A DNA stretch of 64,000 bases from Actinomadura physcomitrii (GTDB lineage Bacteria > Actinomycetota > Actinomycetes > Streptosporangiales > Streptosporangiaceae): positions 156,638 through 220,637 of the forward strand of contig NZ_WBMS02000015.1 of NCBI RefSeq assembly GCF_008923205.2. Direction: 5' to 3'. A model generated the notes under the pieces. That model did not search any database. It was not told the origin of the DNA and saw only the letters and a program-made list of their open reading frames with translations. The translations under genes and the position numbers were made by a program. Positions 7,601 to 16,506 of the stretch are shown piece after piece. Position 1 is the first letter of the stretch, and each line of letters opens with the position of its first letter.

Positions 7601-9222
7601 CCAGCAGCCACCCATGCGTGCTCGGCATCAATTTCGGCCACGACGGCGGCGCCGCACTCCTCACCCCCGACCGCATGGTGGCCATCGGCGAGGAACGGCT
7701 GAACCGCCACCGCTACAGCCCCGGATGGCTCAACGCCCTCATGTACTGCCTACGCGCCACCAACCTCGCCCTGGCCGACGTCGACCTCATCGTCGCCAGC
7801 TCCTACGGCCGTACCCCCGCCAAGCCGGCCGACACCGGATTCGACCTCCTCGGCGTCCCCATGGAACGAATCACCACCGTCGACCACCACCTGTCACATG
7901 CCTACACCGCCTTCTGCCTCAGCCCCTACCAGCGGGCCACGATCCTGGTCACCGACGGCGGTGGCAACAACACCGACACCGAGACCTTCTACATCGCCGA
8001 TTCCGACGGCATCACCCGGCTCGGCGGCAACGACACCGGACGCCCCAGAGCAGGCGGAATCGGCCCCACCTACGAGGCCTTCACCGAATACCTGGGCTGG
8101 TCACCCCAAGAAGCCGGGAAGACCATGGCTCTGGCCTCCTACGGAGATCCGCACGCATACACGGTTCCGCTGTTCGACCTCGATGGCACGCAGGTCCACG
8201 GGCGGCTCACCTCCACCCACGCCACCGGCGTCGCCGACCTCGCCGCGCGCACGAACTCCGACTTCGGCCCGCCGGACAGCAAGGGACATGACCAGCACGG
8301 CATCAACGCCGCCGCCTACCTCCAACACCACACCGAACAGATCCTCACCGAACTGGCTGAGAAGCTCATCGCCACCACGGGCATCGGCAACCTCTGCCTC
8401 GCCGGCGGCGTCGCCCTGAACTGCGTCGCCAACGACCGCCTCCGCCGCCTACCTTCCGTCACCAGCCTCTTCATCCCGCCGCCGGCGTCCGACCGCGGTC
8501 AAGCCCTCGGCTGCGCCCTGTACGGACTGCACCGCCTCACCGGCGAACTCCCACGCCGCGCCCTGACCGACGACTCCTTCGGCCGCACCTACGACGACTA
8601 CGACATCGAGTTGGCTCTCAAACGCGACCCACGCTCGGGCCTCGTCGAGCGAACCGTGGCGCCCTTCACCTGGCGGCGCGACAACGACATCGCCGCCACC
8701 GCGGCCCAGCTACTCGCCGACGGCAAACTCATCGGCTGGTTCCAAGGCGGCAGCGAACTCGGCCCCCGCGCACTCGGCCACCGATCCATCCTCGCCGACC
8801 CCCGCAGCCCCGCAGGCCGCGACGCGCTCAACCATCGCATCAAGCACCGCGAGCCTTTCCGCCCGTTCGCCCCGGCGATCCTCGAAACCGGCAGCTCCGA
8901 CTGGTTCGACCTCGACGACACCCGATCACCGTTCATGCTGCTCGCCCCGACCGTCCAACCGGAGCGCGCCAAGATCATTCCAGGAGTCATACACATCGAC
9001 GGCACCGCACGTGTCCAAACCGTCGATCCGAACGCCAATCAGCGCTTCGCCTCCCTGATCGACAACTTCGGGACGATCACCGGAGTGCCCGTCGTGCTGA
9101 ACACCTCCTTCAACGACAGCGAACCCATCGTCGAAACCCCGGCCGACGCCCTGGCCACCTTCCAAGACACCGACCTGGACGCCCTGTGCATCGGCGACTA
9201 CCTCGTGGAAAAGCTGCGCTGA
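7597..9222 (+). CDS. O-carbamoyltransferase, NodU/CmcH/TobZ family
   Basis: A full-length 541-aa member of the family that transfers a carbamoyl group from carbamoyl phosphate via carbamoyl-adenylate. The N-terminal Kae1-like domain has GINFGHDGGAAL and the metal-binding HHLSHA (residues 97-102). LAGGVALNCVANDRL and the C-terminal carbamoyl phosphate/YrdC-like region GGSELGPRALGHRSILADPR (from 384) are intact, followed by FRPFAPAILE and VVLNTSFNDSEPIV. Start ATG 7597 overlaps the kinase stop. Family members decorate antibiotics (cephamycin, tobramycin, novobiocin-type) and Nod factors. Here it implies an O-carbamoylated small-molecule product. Confidence 0.93.
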   Translation: MTSSHPCVLGINFGHDGGAALLTPDRMVAIGEERLNRHRYSPGWLNALMYCLRATNLALADVDLIVASSYGRTPAKPADTGFDLLGVPMERITTVDHHLSHAYTAFCLSPYQRATILVTDGGGNNTDTETFYIADSDGITRLGGNDTGRPRAGGIGPTYEAFTEYLGWSPQEAGKTMALASYGDPHAYTVPLFDLDGTQVHGRLTSTHATGVADLAARTNSDFGPPDSKGHDQHGINAAAYLQHHTEQILTELAEKLIATTGIGNLCLAGGVALNCVANDRLRRLPSVTSLFIPPPASDRGQALGCALYGLHRLTGELPRRALTDDSFGRTYDDYDIELALKRDPRSGLVERTVAPFTWRRDNDIAATAAQLLADGKLIGWFQGGSELGPRALGHRSILADPRSPAGRDALNHRIKHREPFRPFAPAILETGSSDWFDLDDTRSPFMLLAPTVQPERAKIIPGVIHIDGTARVQTVDPNANQRFASLIDNFGTITGVPVVLNTSFNDSEPIVETPADALATFQDTDLDALCIGDYLVEKLR

Positions 9223-9262
9223 CCAGCCGTAAGGCGGAGTCGACCGCCGAGCTTCTGCCACC

Positions 9263-9736
9263 ATGGAGCCCATGACCGATGCCCGGACACGCGACGCCGC
9301 TCGCGTGATCGTCCTCGACGAGGACGACCGCGTACTCCTCCTCCGCTACGACGAGGGCCATATCTTCTGGGCCGTCCCCGGAGGGGCTCTGGAGCCCGGT
9401 GAGACCCACGCCGCCGCGGCCGTCCGGGAGATCCACGAGGAACTCGGCCTTGAGCATGCCCCGATCGGACCCCAACTCGCCATCCGCACATCGACTCACC
9501 CGATCTTCGGCGAGCAGGTCAAGCAGGTCGAGAAGTACTTCATCGCCCGCGTCCGATCAGAGCAAGTTCGTCCAGACGAGGCCACCCAGACCGACGACAT
9601 CCGCGCCTGGCGATGGTGGGACCTGGACGAACTCGCCCACACAGACCAGACCGTCTACCCGATCGGCCTTGCCGATCTCATCGCTCGCTATCTGACGGAG
9701 GGGACACCGGCCGATCCGGTCTCGCTCCCGGCCTAA
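9263..9736 (+). CDS. NUDIX hydrolase
   Basis: A 157-aa NUDIX protein. The Nudix box is complete: GGALEPGETHAAAAVREIHE followed by ELGL (~residues 37-60), with the REIHEEL core that binds Mg2+. ATG 9263 and ATG 9272 are both possible starts. It lies 40 bp after the carbamoyltransferase stop on the same strand, so it is probably the last gene of the operon. NUDIX enzymes hydrolyse nucleoside diphosphates linked to other groups; here it may act on a nucleotide-activated intermediate or serve as housecleaning. Substrate unknown. Confidence 0.88.
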   Translation: MEPMTDARTRDAARVIVLDEDDRVLLLRYDEGHIFWAVPGGALEPGETHAAAAVREIHEELGLEHAPIGPQLAIRTSTHPIFGEQVKQVEKYFIARVRSEQVRPDEATQTDDIRAWRWWDLDELAHTDQTVYPIGLADLIARYLTEGTPADPVSLPA

Positions 9737-10107
9737 ACGAGCGGCTGGCCCCGCTCGTCCTGATGCTGGACTGGAGAACCCGGCGGTGGTGGTTGCGCAC
9801 CGTTGGCCAGGACCTCATCGAAGCAGCCGATCGGGCCAGGCTTCGATGACCCGCCGGTTCCTGAACAAACGCTGCGCTGGCAGCTACGCCAGTGGTGGCA
9901 TGACCGGCTCGGATACTGCGGGCCGCGGCGGACGCCGTGACCAACGCACCCCCAGTCGCCCTTCAAGGATTGAAGTTGTTCGACGTTATCGCAGGTTAGA
10001 GGCGGCCGATAGGGATCGGCGAGCATTGTGGGGGTTGCCGGTTATGGCCGAGGCTCAATACCTTTTTCTTCACTTGTCACCTCTAGTGATGGTGGGAGTG
10101 GAGCTCG
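9737..10107. other. Intergenic region before the WXG100 gene
   Basis: About 370 bp without a convincing gene. A 28-codon plus-strand frame near 9763-9849 has no ribosome binding site. The last ~140 bp are richer in A+T (ttgaagttgttcgacgttat from ~9971, tacctttttcttcacttg near 10060) and probably hold the promoter of the WXG100/toxin operon. A Shine-Dalgarno GGAG sits just before ATG 10108. Confidence 0.5.
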
Positions 10108-10398
10108 ATGCAAATCGAGGCCGATTTTCAAGTGTTCGAGGACACCGAAAGAAGTTTCCGGAACGCGCTGCAGGCACTGAACGGCGTGCTGGCGAAGCTG
10201 GAACGGGACCTGAACGTCCACCTTGCCGAGTGGGATGGTCCGGCCCGGCGGGCCTACCAGGAGGCCGCCGACTCCTGGCATGCCTCCGCCCGCGACCTCG
10301 CCACCGAACTCGACCGGCTGCATCGCCACGTCGGCCTCGCGCACCGCAACTTCCGTACCGCTCATGAGGCCACACTGCGTATGTGGACGCCGCTGTGA
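10108..10398 (+). CDS. WXG100-family (ESX) small helical protein
   Basis: 96 aa, almost entirely helical, with the central W-x-G turn as EWDGPARRAY (residues ~44-53) between two long helices. This is the size and layout of ESAT-6/WXG100 substrates of type VII secretion. It overlaps the next gene by GTGA (10395-10398), which is also WXG-effector-like, so it is probably its secretion partner or chaperone. No ESX machinery gene (EccC etc.) is in the window; export would need a chromosomal system elsewhere. Confidence 0.75.
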   Translation: MQIEADFQVFEDTERSFRNALQALNGVLAKLERDLNVHLAEWDGPARRAYQEAADSWHASARDLATELDRLHRHVGLAHRNFRTAHEATLRMWTPL

Positions 10399-11756
10399 CC
10401 GACGTCCTGATCACCCCCGCCGTCGTGCAGCAGGCCGCCACCACGTTCGCGACCGAGCAGTGGAACATCGGCGGCGCCTGGGACGCCCTGGCCGCGACGC
10501 TGAGCGGCTGCGACGGAATGGCCGGGCACGCACCGGACAAGGCGGCGGTGGCGTTCGCCCCGCACTACACCAGCGCGGTCCAGGGTGCCTGGAGGGCGTT
10601 CCGAGCCACGATGCGCAGCGTCGGTGGCATCTCCCTGTGCTTGGGCGCGACCGCGGGCCACTACCTCAGGGCCGATCACCACTCGATTATCAGCACACCG
10701 CCGACCATGGGATCGGGTGTGCTGCTCAACCCGCGGGCGCAGCCGTCGCTGCCACCGTGGCAGCTCAGCCGGCAGGTCGGCAAACAGGTCACCACCGACA
10801 AGACCATGGCGATGCCGCCGTCGGTGCTGGGGTCGGCGGGGTCCTCGCTCCCGCAGCAGCTCGCCGAGCTGTGGCCCACCGGCGACCCCAGCAAGCTCCG
10901 CACCGCCGCCGCGGCCTGGAACGCCGCTCACGACCGGCTGACGGCCTCCACCGGGAAACTCGGCACCGCCATCTACTCGGTCACCGAAGGCAACAACACC
11001 CGCGACGCCCGCGCCATCGACGACGTGTGGAGCAAGCTGTACGCCTCATGCAACGACGCCACAGTGCTCCAAGCGCTCCCGGACCTGTGCACGAACATCG
11101 CCAACGCCTGCACCAAGTACGCCGACGCCGTCGAGCACGCCCACAACAAGGCCAAATGGGAACTGGTCGGCGCCGGGGTCGTCGGCGTCGTCGTCATTGG
11201 GGCCGGCTTGTTCTTCACCCCCGAGACCGGCGGCGCGTCCGACGCCGGCGCGGCGGCCGCCGACACCGCGCTGGCGATGAGCATCCTCGGCCCGATCGCC
11301 ACCGCACTGCTCGGCACCGTCACCTTGATCGCCGCCGGAGCCCTGGCAGAGCACGTCATCCAGGCCGCCGAGAACAGCGCCGACAAGGCGCCCAACGTCC
11401 AACCCAACGACGCCGACACCCAGGGCCTGGAAAGCTCACTCGAAGGAGCCGTCAAAGGCGACCACGACGACATCGGCGCAGCACGCGTCCCCGACCTCAA
11501 TGGGAAGTCCCTGGACGAAGCCGAGCAGGAACTCGCAGACCAGGGCTTCACCCTGAAGAATGTGACCACGGGAGGATATCGTCATTACAGTAATCCGGAC
11601 GGGAGTGAGGTCGCGATCAGGCCCGACGGCGAAGTGATCCGGCTGGGCCCGAAGATCGATCCCGGTCCTAACCAGAAGAACTACAAGCCGCGTTACGGAC
11701 CGGACGGTCTGCGGACGCAGCAGCATTCCACCGGAGAACGGGTGATATTCCCATGA
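10395..11756 (+). CDS. Putative type VII-secreted polymorphic toxin with PASTA-like linker
   Basis: About 453 aa. Residues 1-100 are helical and ESX-substrate-like (TPAVVQQAATTFATEQWNIG). The middle has two hydrophobic helices (~245-265 and ~280-315). Then comes a PASTA-like stretch (VPDLNGKSLDEAEQELADQG) and a short ~55-residue C-terminal tip containing NPDGSEVAIRPDGEVIRLGP and ending ERVIFP. A conserved delivery region, linker and short variable tip followed immediately by a small gene is the classic toxin-immunity layout. I do not recognise the toxin fold. Start GTG 10395 is coupled to the WXG100 gene; ATG 10383 is an alternative. The stop overlaps the next start (ATGA). Confidence 0.65.
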   Translation: MTDVLITPAVVQQAATTFATEQWNIGGAWDALAATLSGCDGMAGHAPDKAAVAFAPHYTSAVQGAWRAFRATMRSVGGISLCLGATAGHYLRADHHSIISTPPTMGSGVLLNPRAQPSLPPWQLSRQVGKQVTTDKTMAMPPSVLGSAGSSLPQQLAELWPTGDPSKLRTAAAAWNAAHDRLTASTGKLGTAIYSVTEGNNTRDARAIDDVWSKLYASCNDATVLQALPDLCTNIANACTKYADAVEHAHNKAKWELVGAGVVGVVVIGAGLFFTPETGGASDAGAAAADTALAMSILGPIATALLGTVTLIAAGALAEHVIQAAENSADKAPNVQPNDADTQGLESSLEGAVKGDHDDIGAARVPDLNGKSLDEAEQELADQGFTLKNVTTGGYRHYSNPDGSEVAIRPDGEVIRLGPKIDPGPNQKNYKPRYGPDGLRTQQHSTGERVIFP

Positions 11757-12133
11757 CCGTGTTCGACGCCTTCCGCAAGGTGGCCCTGGCCTGCGAGGGC
11801 TACGGCATCGAACGCCTCTCGGTGTCACAGACCGAGGAGTCCTGCACGGTTGATCTGCTCCTGCGCTGGGGGCCGGGCAAACCCGATGTCGTGCTCTCCT
11901 TCACTGACGTCTACTACCTGGAAGTGGGCAGGCCGCCAGGTTCCGGCGCCATCCCGCTGATGGAACTCGCAGCGACCGTCCTGGAGCCCGGCGACGACCC
12001 TTGGCCGGCCGGGCTCAGTATCGACTTGGTTCGGTCATCGTCGTTGCCCCCGCTGCTGTGGTTCCGTGCCGGAGGCATCATCCAAATGAACATCGTCTCC
12101 GCCATCGCCACCGCCTACCAAGAGATCGGCTGA
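11753..12133 (+). CDS. Small protein, probable immunity partner of the preceding toxin
   Basis: 126 aa, soluble, no signal peptide, acidic. Contains VDLLLRWGPGKPDVVLSFTD and IPLMELAATVLEPGDDPW. I do not recognise the family. Its role is inferred from position: it starts inside the stop of the toxin-like gene (ATGA at 11753-11756), it is the last gene of the unit, and it has the size of known immunity proteins. Confidence 0.55.
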   Translation: MTVFDAFRKVALACEGYGIERLSVSQTEESCTVDLLLRWGPGKPDVVLSFTDVYYLEVGRPPGSGAIPLMELAATVLEPGDDPWPAGLSIDLVRSSSLPPLLWFRAGGIIQMNIVSAIATAYQEIG

Positions 12134-12162
12134 CTCTGGAGGACCAAGGCCCCCGCGGAACC

Positions 12163-14946
12163 TCACTCCGATGCTTTGGACGGCCGCCGTCCGGACAGGG
12201 GCCTTGGCTGACGGAGGTCGGCCAGGAGCCGGGAGGTTTCCTCGCAGGGTTCCGCGTCGATCTCGTCGAGGCGGAGTTCAAGGAGTCGGTAGGTGCGCTG
12301 GACGGCGTCTGAGCGGCCGAGTCGTGCCTGTAGGCGCATGATCTCCTGGTAGAGGGGCTCGGTGTAGAGATCGAGGGTGATGGCCCGTTCGAGGGTGGCG
12401 AGCGCCGACTCGGGTTTGTCTTCTTTGACGAGCTGAACGAAGTGGCCCAGGGCGTCGACGACGGTGCGACGGAGATGTTCGCGGTAGGTCTCGGCCCATG
12501 CGAACTCGAAGTCGTCGGCGAACCCTCCGGTGTAGAGGTCGCTTACCAGGGCGAGCGCGTTGATTCGGTTGTCGGCGTCCTCGTCGGCTACGGCTCGCTT
12601 GGCGTCCGCGAGTGTGGCGGTCAGTTGCCAGAGGTCGACGTCGACGAGGTCGTGATCGATGCGGTACCGGCCAGCGGTGTGGATGAGGAACCTGGGTTCG
12701 GTGAGGCCGGTCGCGGTACGGAGGACTCCGCGGATGCTGGAGGTGGCGCTGTTGAACCGGTTGACCCCGGATTGGGGCGTGGCGTCTGGCCAAAGTGCAC
12801 CGATGGCTTGATCGCGGGTGACGCCCTTGGGGTGCAGAGCGAGGTAGCCGAGCAGGTGTCTGGCTCCTTTCCGTAGGCCGGTGGCGATGGGGCCATCCGC
12901 GGTGTGCAGGAGAACCGGCCCGAGCACTTGAAGCCGGGCGGGAGCTCGATGCCCTTCGGCGACGCGCCGGGGCGGCGGGACGAGGCTTGTGACGCTGGGC
13001 GGGACGGGTTCAGACGGCGTGTCGGCGGCCTGCGGGGACGCGGACACATCAGGTTCGCTGCCGTTGGCGGTCTGGATGGTCTGCAGCATGCCGGCGGCGT
13101 CGTCTGCGGTCAGATGGAACAGGCGCGCTTGCACGAACTGGTCGGAGTCGGGGCCGTGGGCGGCGGTGACGGTGCCGTCCGCGGCCAGGTCCAGACTCGT
13201 GCCGGCCTGCCAGGCGCCGAGGATCAGCGCGCCGATGCAGTAGCGGCGGCCGAGCGCCGCAAGGGCGTGTACGGCGGCGTCGCCGTGTTCAGGGACCTTC
13301 GCCACCAGGAGCATCGTCGGCAGAGGCTCGCCCGGGTCCTCCACGCGCAGCGCGGGTACGTCGGGCAGTTCGTCCGCCTGGAGCATCCGGCCGCGGCGCA
13401 GGAGTTCAGCCTCCAGGCGTTCGATGGCACTGCTCAAAGACGGCGTGATGATCAGGCCCTCGAGTGCCGTGGACAGGCCGGCGATGTCGGCGCCGGGGAA
13501 GAGTACCTGCGCGTCGGCCTGCGGAATGATGATCTCGGCGTGGTAGCGGCGGGCCTTGGGCACGAGTTCGGTGGCGATGGCGCGGACTGCGGCGTGGGCG
13601 CCGTCTCCAGAGAGTCCGAGGCTGAGGCCGGGCAGGGGAACGGAGACAGGACGGTCGCCGCAGGTGCCTATGACGAGGGAGTTGGGCCCTTCGGCCAGCA
13701 GCTCTTCGTAGGCGAGTTCGCCGTCGGACGGTAGAGGGGCGTCGTGATCGGCGTAGGTCGCCATGTGGGCCTGGCGTGCCTTGAGGACCGGAGCGGGAAT
13801 CGGGAGCTCGGCTGGGCTTCCGTACGAGGTCGGGTCGGTATTGATCGGGCGTCGGCGCCGTCGGTGCAGGCGGGTGGCGGCTACGGCGGCGCTGAGCGCG
13901 GCGGCGAGACCGAGCCCGATCCGGGAGCCGGACGGCAGGGTGACCGCCAGCGGCGAGCGGTGGTCGTCCTGGTGGCTGGGTGTGGAAGGGCTCGGGCTGA
14001 CTGGGTGGTCGGCGGGTGGCGCCACGACCGGGGTCGGCACCCGCGACGGTGTCGTCTTCGCTGACGGTGATCGAGGCGGCGCTGGCGCCGGGGCGTCACT
14101 CGTCTCCTGCTGTTGGGACGGCCCGGAGAGCGCGGCTTTGTCCGTTGAGGTGGTCCGCGATGGTGAAGACGTGCTGCCTGGTTCACCGAGCCGCGGGAGC
14201 CGGACACGCTGGCCTGGGTAGAGGTCATCGGGATCGGTCAGGGCGGGGACGCCGTCAGGCTGGTCGACACGCTGGCTGCTTTCGAAGATCTTGGGGTAGA
14301 GGACGCCTGACCCGTAGGTGCGCTGGGCGAGGTCCCACAGGGTGTCGCCGTGCTCGATGGTGTGGGTCCGCCAAGGACGTTCGGACCCTTGAGCGGGCGG
14401 GGTCTGGGCGGCCAGCAGCGGGGTCCAGTCGGATGTCGTCGGCTCTGGTGCTGGTGTCTCGTGTCCATGCGTCGAGCGGCCCGGGGCGTTGGGCTCTGGG
14501 TCGGTGGCGGCGTGGACGCCGGTCGCGGCGTGCGTCTGCGCCGCGGCGGACGCCGAATTGGCGATGGACGCGACGGTGGAGAAGGTCAGCGTCGCCATGG
14601 TGGCCAGATCCCGGATCAGCTGCTGAAGCGGACGGATCGGCCCCCGCAGGATGGCAGTGGAACAGTCGGCCAGGTACCTGATCGCCTCGATGATGCTGGT
14701 GAGGACGAACAGCAACCATGCACCCCAGCCGATCAGCGTGAGGACGGCGATGAAGAACTGGCCGTCGTCGTCCGGCCGCATCAAGGTGATGCGGACCTCC
14801 TCCCAGGACGGCATCCTGTCCGGGATGGGAGATCCCATCATCTTGTACATCCCGATCGGGAATCCGACCAGCAGGCATGCGAACAGCGTCAGAGCGCCGA
14901 GGCCGCGTGCGAAGTCGGCGAGTCGGCTGGTGCCGGTGTAGGTCAT
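12163..14946 (-). CDS. Membrane-anchored LysM / BTAD-domain regulator
   Basis: A 927-aa multidomain protein. Two transmembrane helices lie at ~13-32 and ~64-86. A LysM domain spans ~194-251 (HTIEHGDTLWDLAQRTYG to LYPGQRVRLP), within a Pro/Ser/Thr-rich region. A third hydrophobic helix is at ~345-365, followed by a long central domain. The C-terminus has a winged-helix segment (LLGYLALHPKGVTRDQAIGA then LWPD) plus a bacterial transcriptional activator domain (BTAD, ~770-915), as in SARP regulators. Peptidoglycan binding and DNA-binding-like modules in one membrane protein suggest an envelope-sensing role, but that is inference. It is the last gene of the Tad operon, starting in an ATGA overlap. 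Confidence 0.85.
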   Translation of the reverse strand: MTYTGTSRLADFARGLGALTLFACLLVGFPIGMYKMMGSPIPDRMPSWEEVRITLMRPDDDGQFFIAVLTLIGWGAWLLFVLTSIIEAIRYLADCSTAILRGPIRPLQQLIRDLATMATLTFSTVASIANSASAAAQTHAATGVHAATDPEPNAPGRSTHGHETPAPEPTTSDWTPLLAAQTPPAQGSERPWRTHTIEHGDTLWDLAQRTYGSGVLYPKIFESSQRVDQPDGVPALTDPDDLYPGQRVRLPRLGEPGSTSSPSRTTSTDKAALSGPSQQQETSDAPAPAPPRSPSAKTTPSRVPTPVVAPPADHPVSPSPSTPSHQDDHRSPLAVTLPSGSRIGLGLAAALSAAVAATRLHRRRRRPINTDPTSYGSPAELPIPAPVLKARQAHMATYADHDAPLPSDGELAYEELLAEGPNSLVIGTCGDRPVSVPLPGLSLGLSGDGAHAAVRAIATELVPKARRYHAEIIIPQADAQVLFPGADIAGLSTALEGLIITPSLSSAIERLEAELLRRGRMLQADELPDVPALRVEDPGEPLPTMLLVAKVPEHGDAAVHALAALGRRYCIGALILGAWQAGTSLDLAADGTVTAAHGPDSDQFVQARLFHLTADDAAGMLQTIQTANGSEPDVSASPQAADTPSEPVPPSVTSLVPPPRRVAEGHRAPARLQVLGPVLLHTADGPIATGLRKGARHLLGYLALHPKGVTRDQAIGALWPDATPQSGVNRFNSATSSIRGVLRTATGLTEPRFLIHTAGRYRIDHDLVDVDLWQLTATLADAKRAVADEDADNRINALALVSDLYTGGFADDFEFAWAETYREHLRRTVVDALGHFVQLVKEDKPESALATLERAITLDLYTEPLYQEIMRLQARLGRSDAVQRTYRLLELRLDEIDAEPCEETSRLLADLRQPRPLSGRRPSKASE

Positions 14947-15404
14947 GGCTGGTGGGGTCCTTCCACTCCGGTGGTCAGGTTGGCGGTCGCGTCGGCGTCG
15001 GCGTGCAGGGCGGAGATACCGATCAGGGAGAGGAAGCGCGCAGGCCGGGTGATGGTGACGTGGACGCGGATGGTGTGGGCGCCGGTGGTGGTCGCGGTGC
15101 CGCTGTATCCGCCGGCGCGCAGGTAGGAGCGGGCGGCGCGTAGTGCGGACCGTCGGTCCACGACGAATCGGCCTCGCATGTAGGCGTGGTCGAGGTCGAC
15201 GTGTCCGGTGCCTGCGCGGGCGGCTTCCTGGGCGGCGGTTTCGGCGTCTTGCCGGGCTTCGAGGACCTGCTCGAAGTCGACGACGGCGCCGAAGAACACC
15301 AGGACGACCAGGGTGATGATGACGGTGAAGACGCTGACGCTCCCGCGCTCGGACTGCTGCGCGAGTCCGCGAGCACGCGAGAGTGCCGAGGTGATGGCGC
15401 TCAC
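14943..15404 (-). CDS. TadE/TadG-like pilus assembly protein
   Basis: 153 aa with one N-terminal transmembrane helix (SVSVFTVIITLVVLVFFGAV, residues ~22-41) preceded by a short charged segment with the ERGS motif typical of the TadE/TadG pseudopilin-like family. It is followed by a helical stretch (EARQDAETAAQEAARAG) and a beta-rich tail. GTG start at 15404 in a GTGA overlap with the upstream gene; ATGA overlap with the LysM-BTAD gene. Acts in the membrane as a minor pilin-like component. Confidence 0.75.
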   Translation of the reverse strand: MSAITSALSRARGLAQQSERGSVSVFTVIITLVVLVFFGAVVDFEQVLEARQDAETAAQEAARAGTGHVDLDHAYMRGRFVVDRRSALRAARSYLRAGGYSGTATTTGAHTIRVHVTITRPARFLSLIGISALHADADATANLTTGVEGPHQP

Positions 15405-15859
15405 CGAGTGGCCCGGTAGGGGTCGATGGGCGATCGGTGGGTCTTGGTGACGGTTCGTGAGCCCGGCATCCAGGTCAGTGCAAGGTCGCTCAGCTGGATC
15501 ACGCAGGTCACACGCGCCGACACCGTAGCCGCTTGCCCGACTGGGCGGTGAAAGCCGGACAGGTCGAGCCGGACGGACGGTGCGCAGTGCAGGCCCCGGT
15601 CGTGCAGGGTGTGCGTTGCGCTGGCGGTCGCGTCGGCGCGAGCTTGCCCGGCGGTGCGAGCGATGGACGCCTGGCGTGCAGCGTCGGCGGCGGCTTGCGC
15701 GACCACCGCGCTACCGTGCACGACGCGCATCGTCACGAGCAGTCCGGCCAGGAAGATGATGAACACCGGCGCGAGGATCGCGGTCTCCACGACAGCGTTT
15801 CCCGCGTCCCCTGCCATGGCGACGTCCTGCCTGAGCGCGCTCCAACGTTTCGAGGTCAT
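15401..15859 (-). CDS. TadE-family protein
   Basis: 152 aa. It has the family signature GNAVVETAILAPVFIIFLAG (residues ~19-38), where the Glu before the hydrophobic segment marks pilin-like processing. One membrane helix is followed by AAADAARQASIARTAGQA and a Cys-containing C-terminal domain. Coupled by 4-bp overlaps on both sides. One of three TadE/G-like genes in a row. Confidence 0.8.
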   Translation of the reverse strand: MTSKRWSALRQDVAMAGDAGNAVVETAILAPVFIIFLAGLLVTMRVVHGSAVVAQAAADAARQASIARTAGQARADATASATHTLHDRGLHCAPSVRLDLSGFHRPVGQAATVSARVTCVIQLSDLALTWMPGSRTVTKTHRSPIDPYRATR

Positions 15860-16251
15860 GCCGGTCCAGGAGTCGTGAACCGTTCACGGGCACCGCGAGC
15901 CGTCCTGGACACGGCGAAGTTGACGCCTGGCAGCAGCGATGGTGCGGTGCCGGTCACCCGTACGGAAATGGTGTTCGCGCCCGACACGGTGATGGTCGGC
16001 GTTTGCAGGACGGGCTCGCTGCGGGCGAAGGACGCCGCAGCGGCGCGTCCTTGCACGAAGGTGCCCTGGCGGGCGCGGGCGACGCGCAGGCCCTCTTCGG
16101 CGGCCGACTGCGCGACATCGCGGGCGACCGACACCATCACCGCTTGTGCGAGCGTGAGGAACAGCAGGCCGACTGCCGGGAATGTAATGGCTGCCGCAAT
16201 GGTGGCCGATCCTTGATCGCGGCGGTGTCGGCTCGCCTTGCGGCCGTTCAC
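15856..16251 (-). CDS. TadE-like protein
   Basis: 131 aa with a short basic N-terminus, one membrane helix (ATIAAAITFPAVGLLFLTLA, residues ~17-36) and a beta-rich C-terminus. The usual Glu at the mature end is not evident: the motif reads QGSATIAAAITF. GTG start 16251 lies in a GTGA overlap with the pilin-like gene. Probably a minor pilin-like subunit of the same Tad apparatus. Confidence 0.72.
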   Translation of the reverse strand: MNGRKASRHRRDQGSATIAAAITFPAVGLLFLTLAQAVMVSVARDVAQSAAEEGLRVARARQGTFVQGRAAAASFARSEPVLQTPTITVSGANTISVRVTGTAPSLLPGVNFAVSRTARGARERFTTPGPA

Positions 16252-16472
16252 GGGCCTGTGGATCCAGGGATCTTGCCGAGCCAGCCGTGCACCTTGCTGG
16301 ACACGGCCATGTAGACCACGAAGGCCAGCCTGGCGAAGCCCGCGACGATGATGATCGTCTCGACGACGCCCGAGCCGCGGTCGCCGCGGTCGCGCAGTTC
16401 GGCGGCGGCTCTTCGGGCTCGGTCTTGGACGGCGAGTGCGGCGCGGATCGCCGCAGCGTTGAGCGTGTTCAT
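16248..16472 (-). CDS. Flp pilin-like small membrane protein
   Basis: 74 aa from ATG 16472 (GGGGG a few bases upstream). A basic helical leader is followed by DRGSGVVETIIIVAGFARLA and a single membrane helix, then a short tail. The G-x-x-E before a hydrophobic segment, the size and the place between tadC and the tadE genes suggest the major or a minor Flp-like pilin. Length is typical of Flp pilins. The cleavage site is not certain. Confidence 0.65.
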   Translation of the reverse strand: MNTLNAAAIRAALAVQDRARRAAAELRDRGDRGSGVVETIIIVAGFARLAFVVYMAVSSKVHGWLGKIPGSTGP

Positions 16473-16506
16473 GGTCCCCCGATGCGTTGGTGCGTGAGGC
16501 CGGGCG

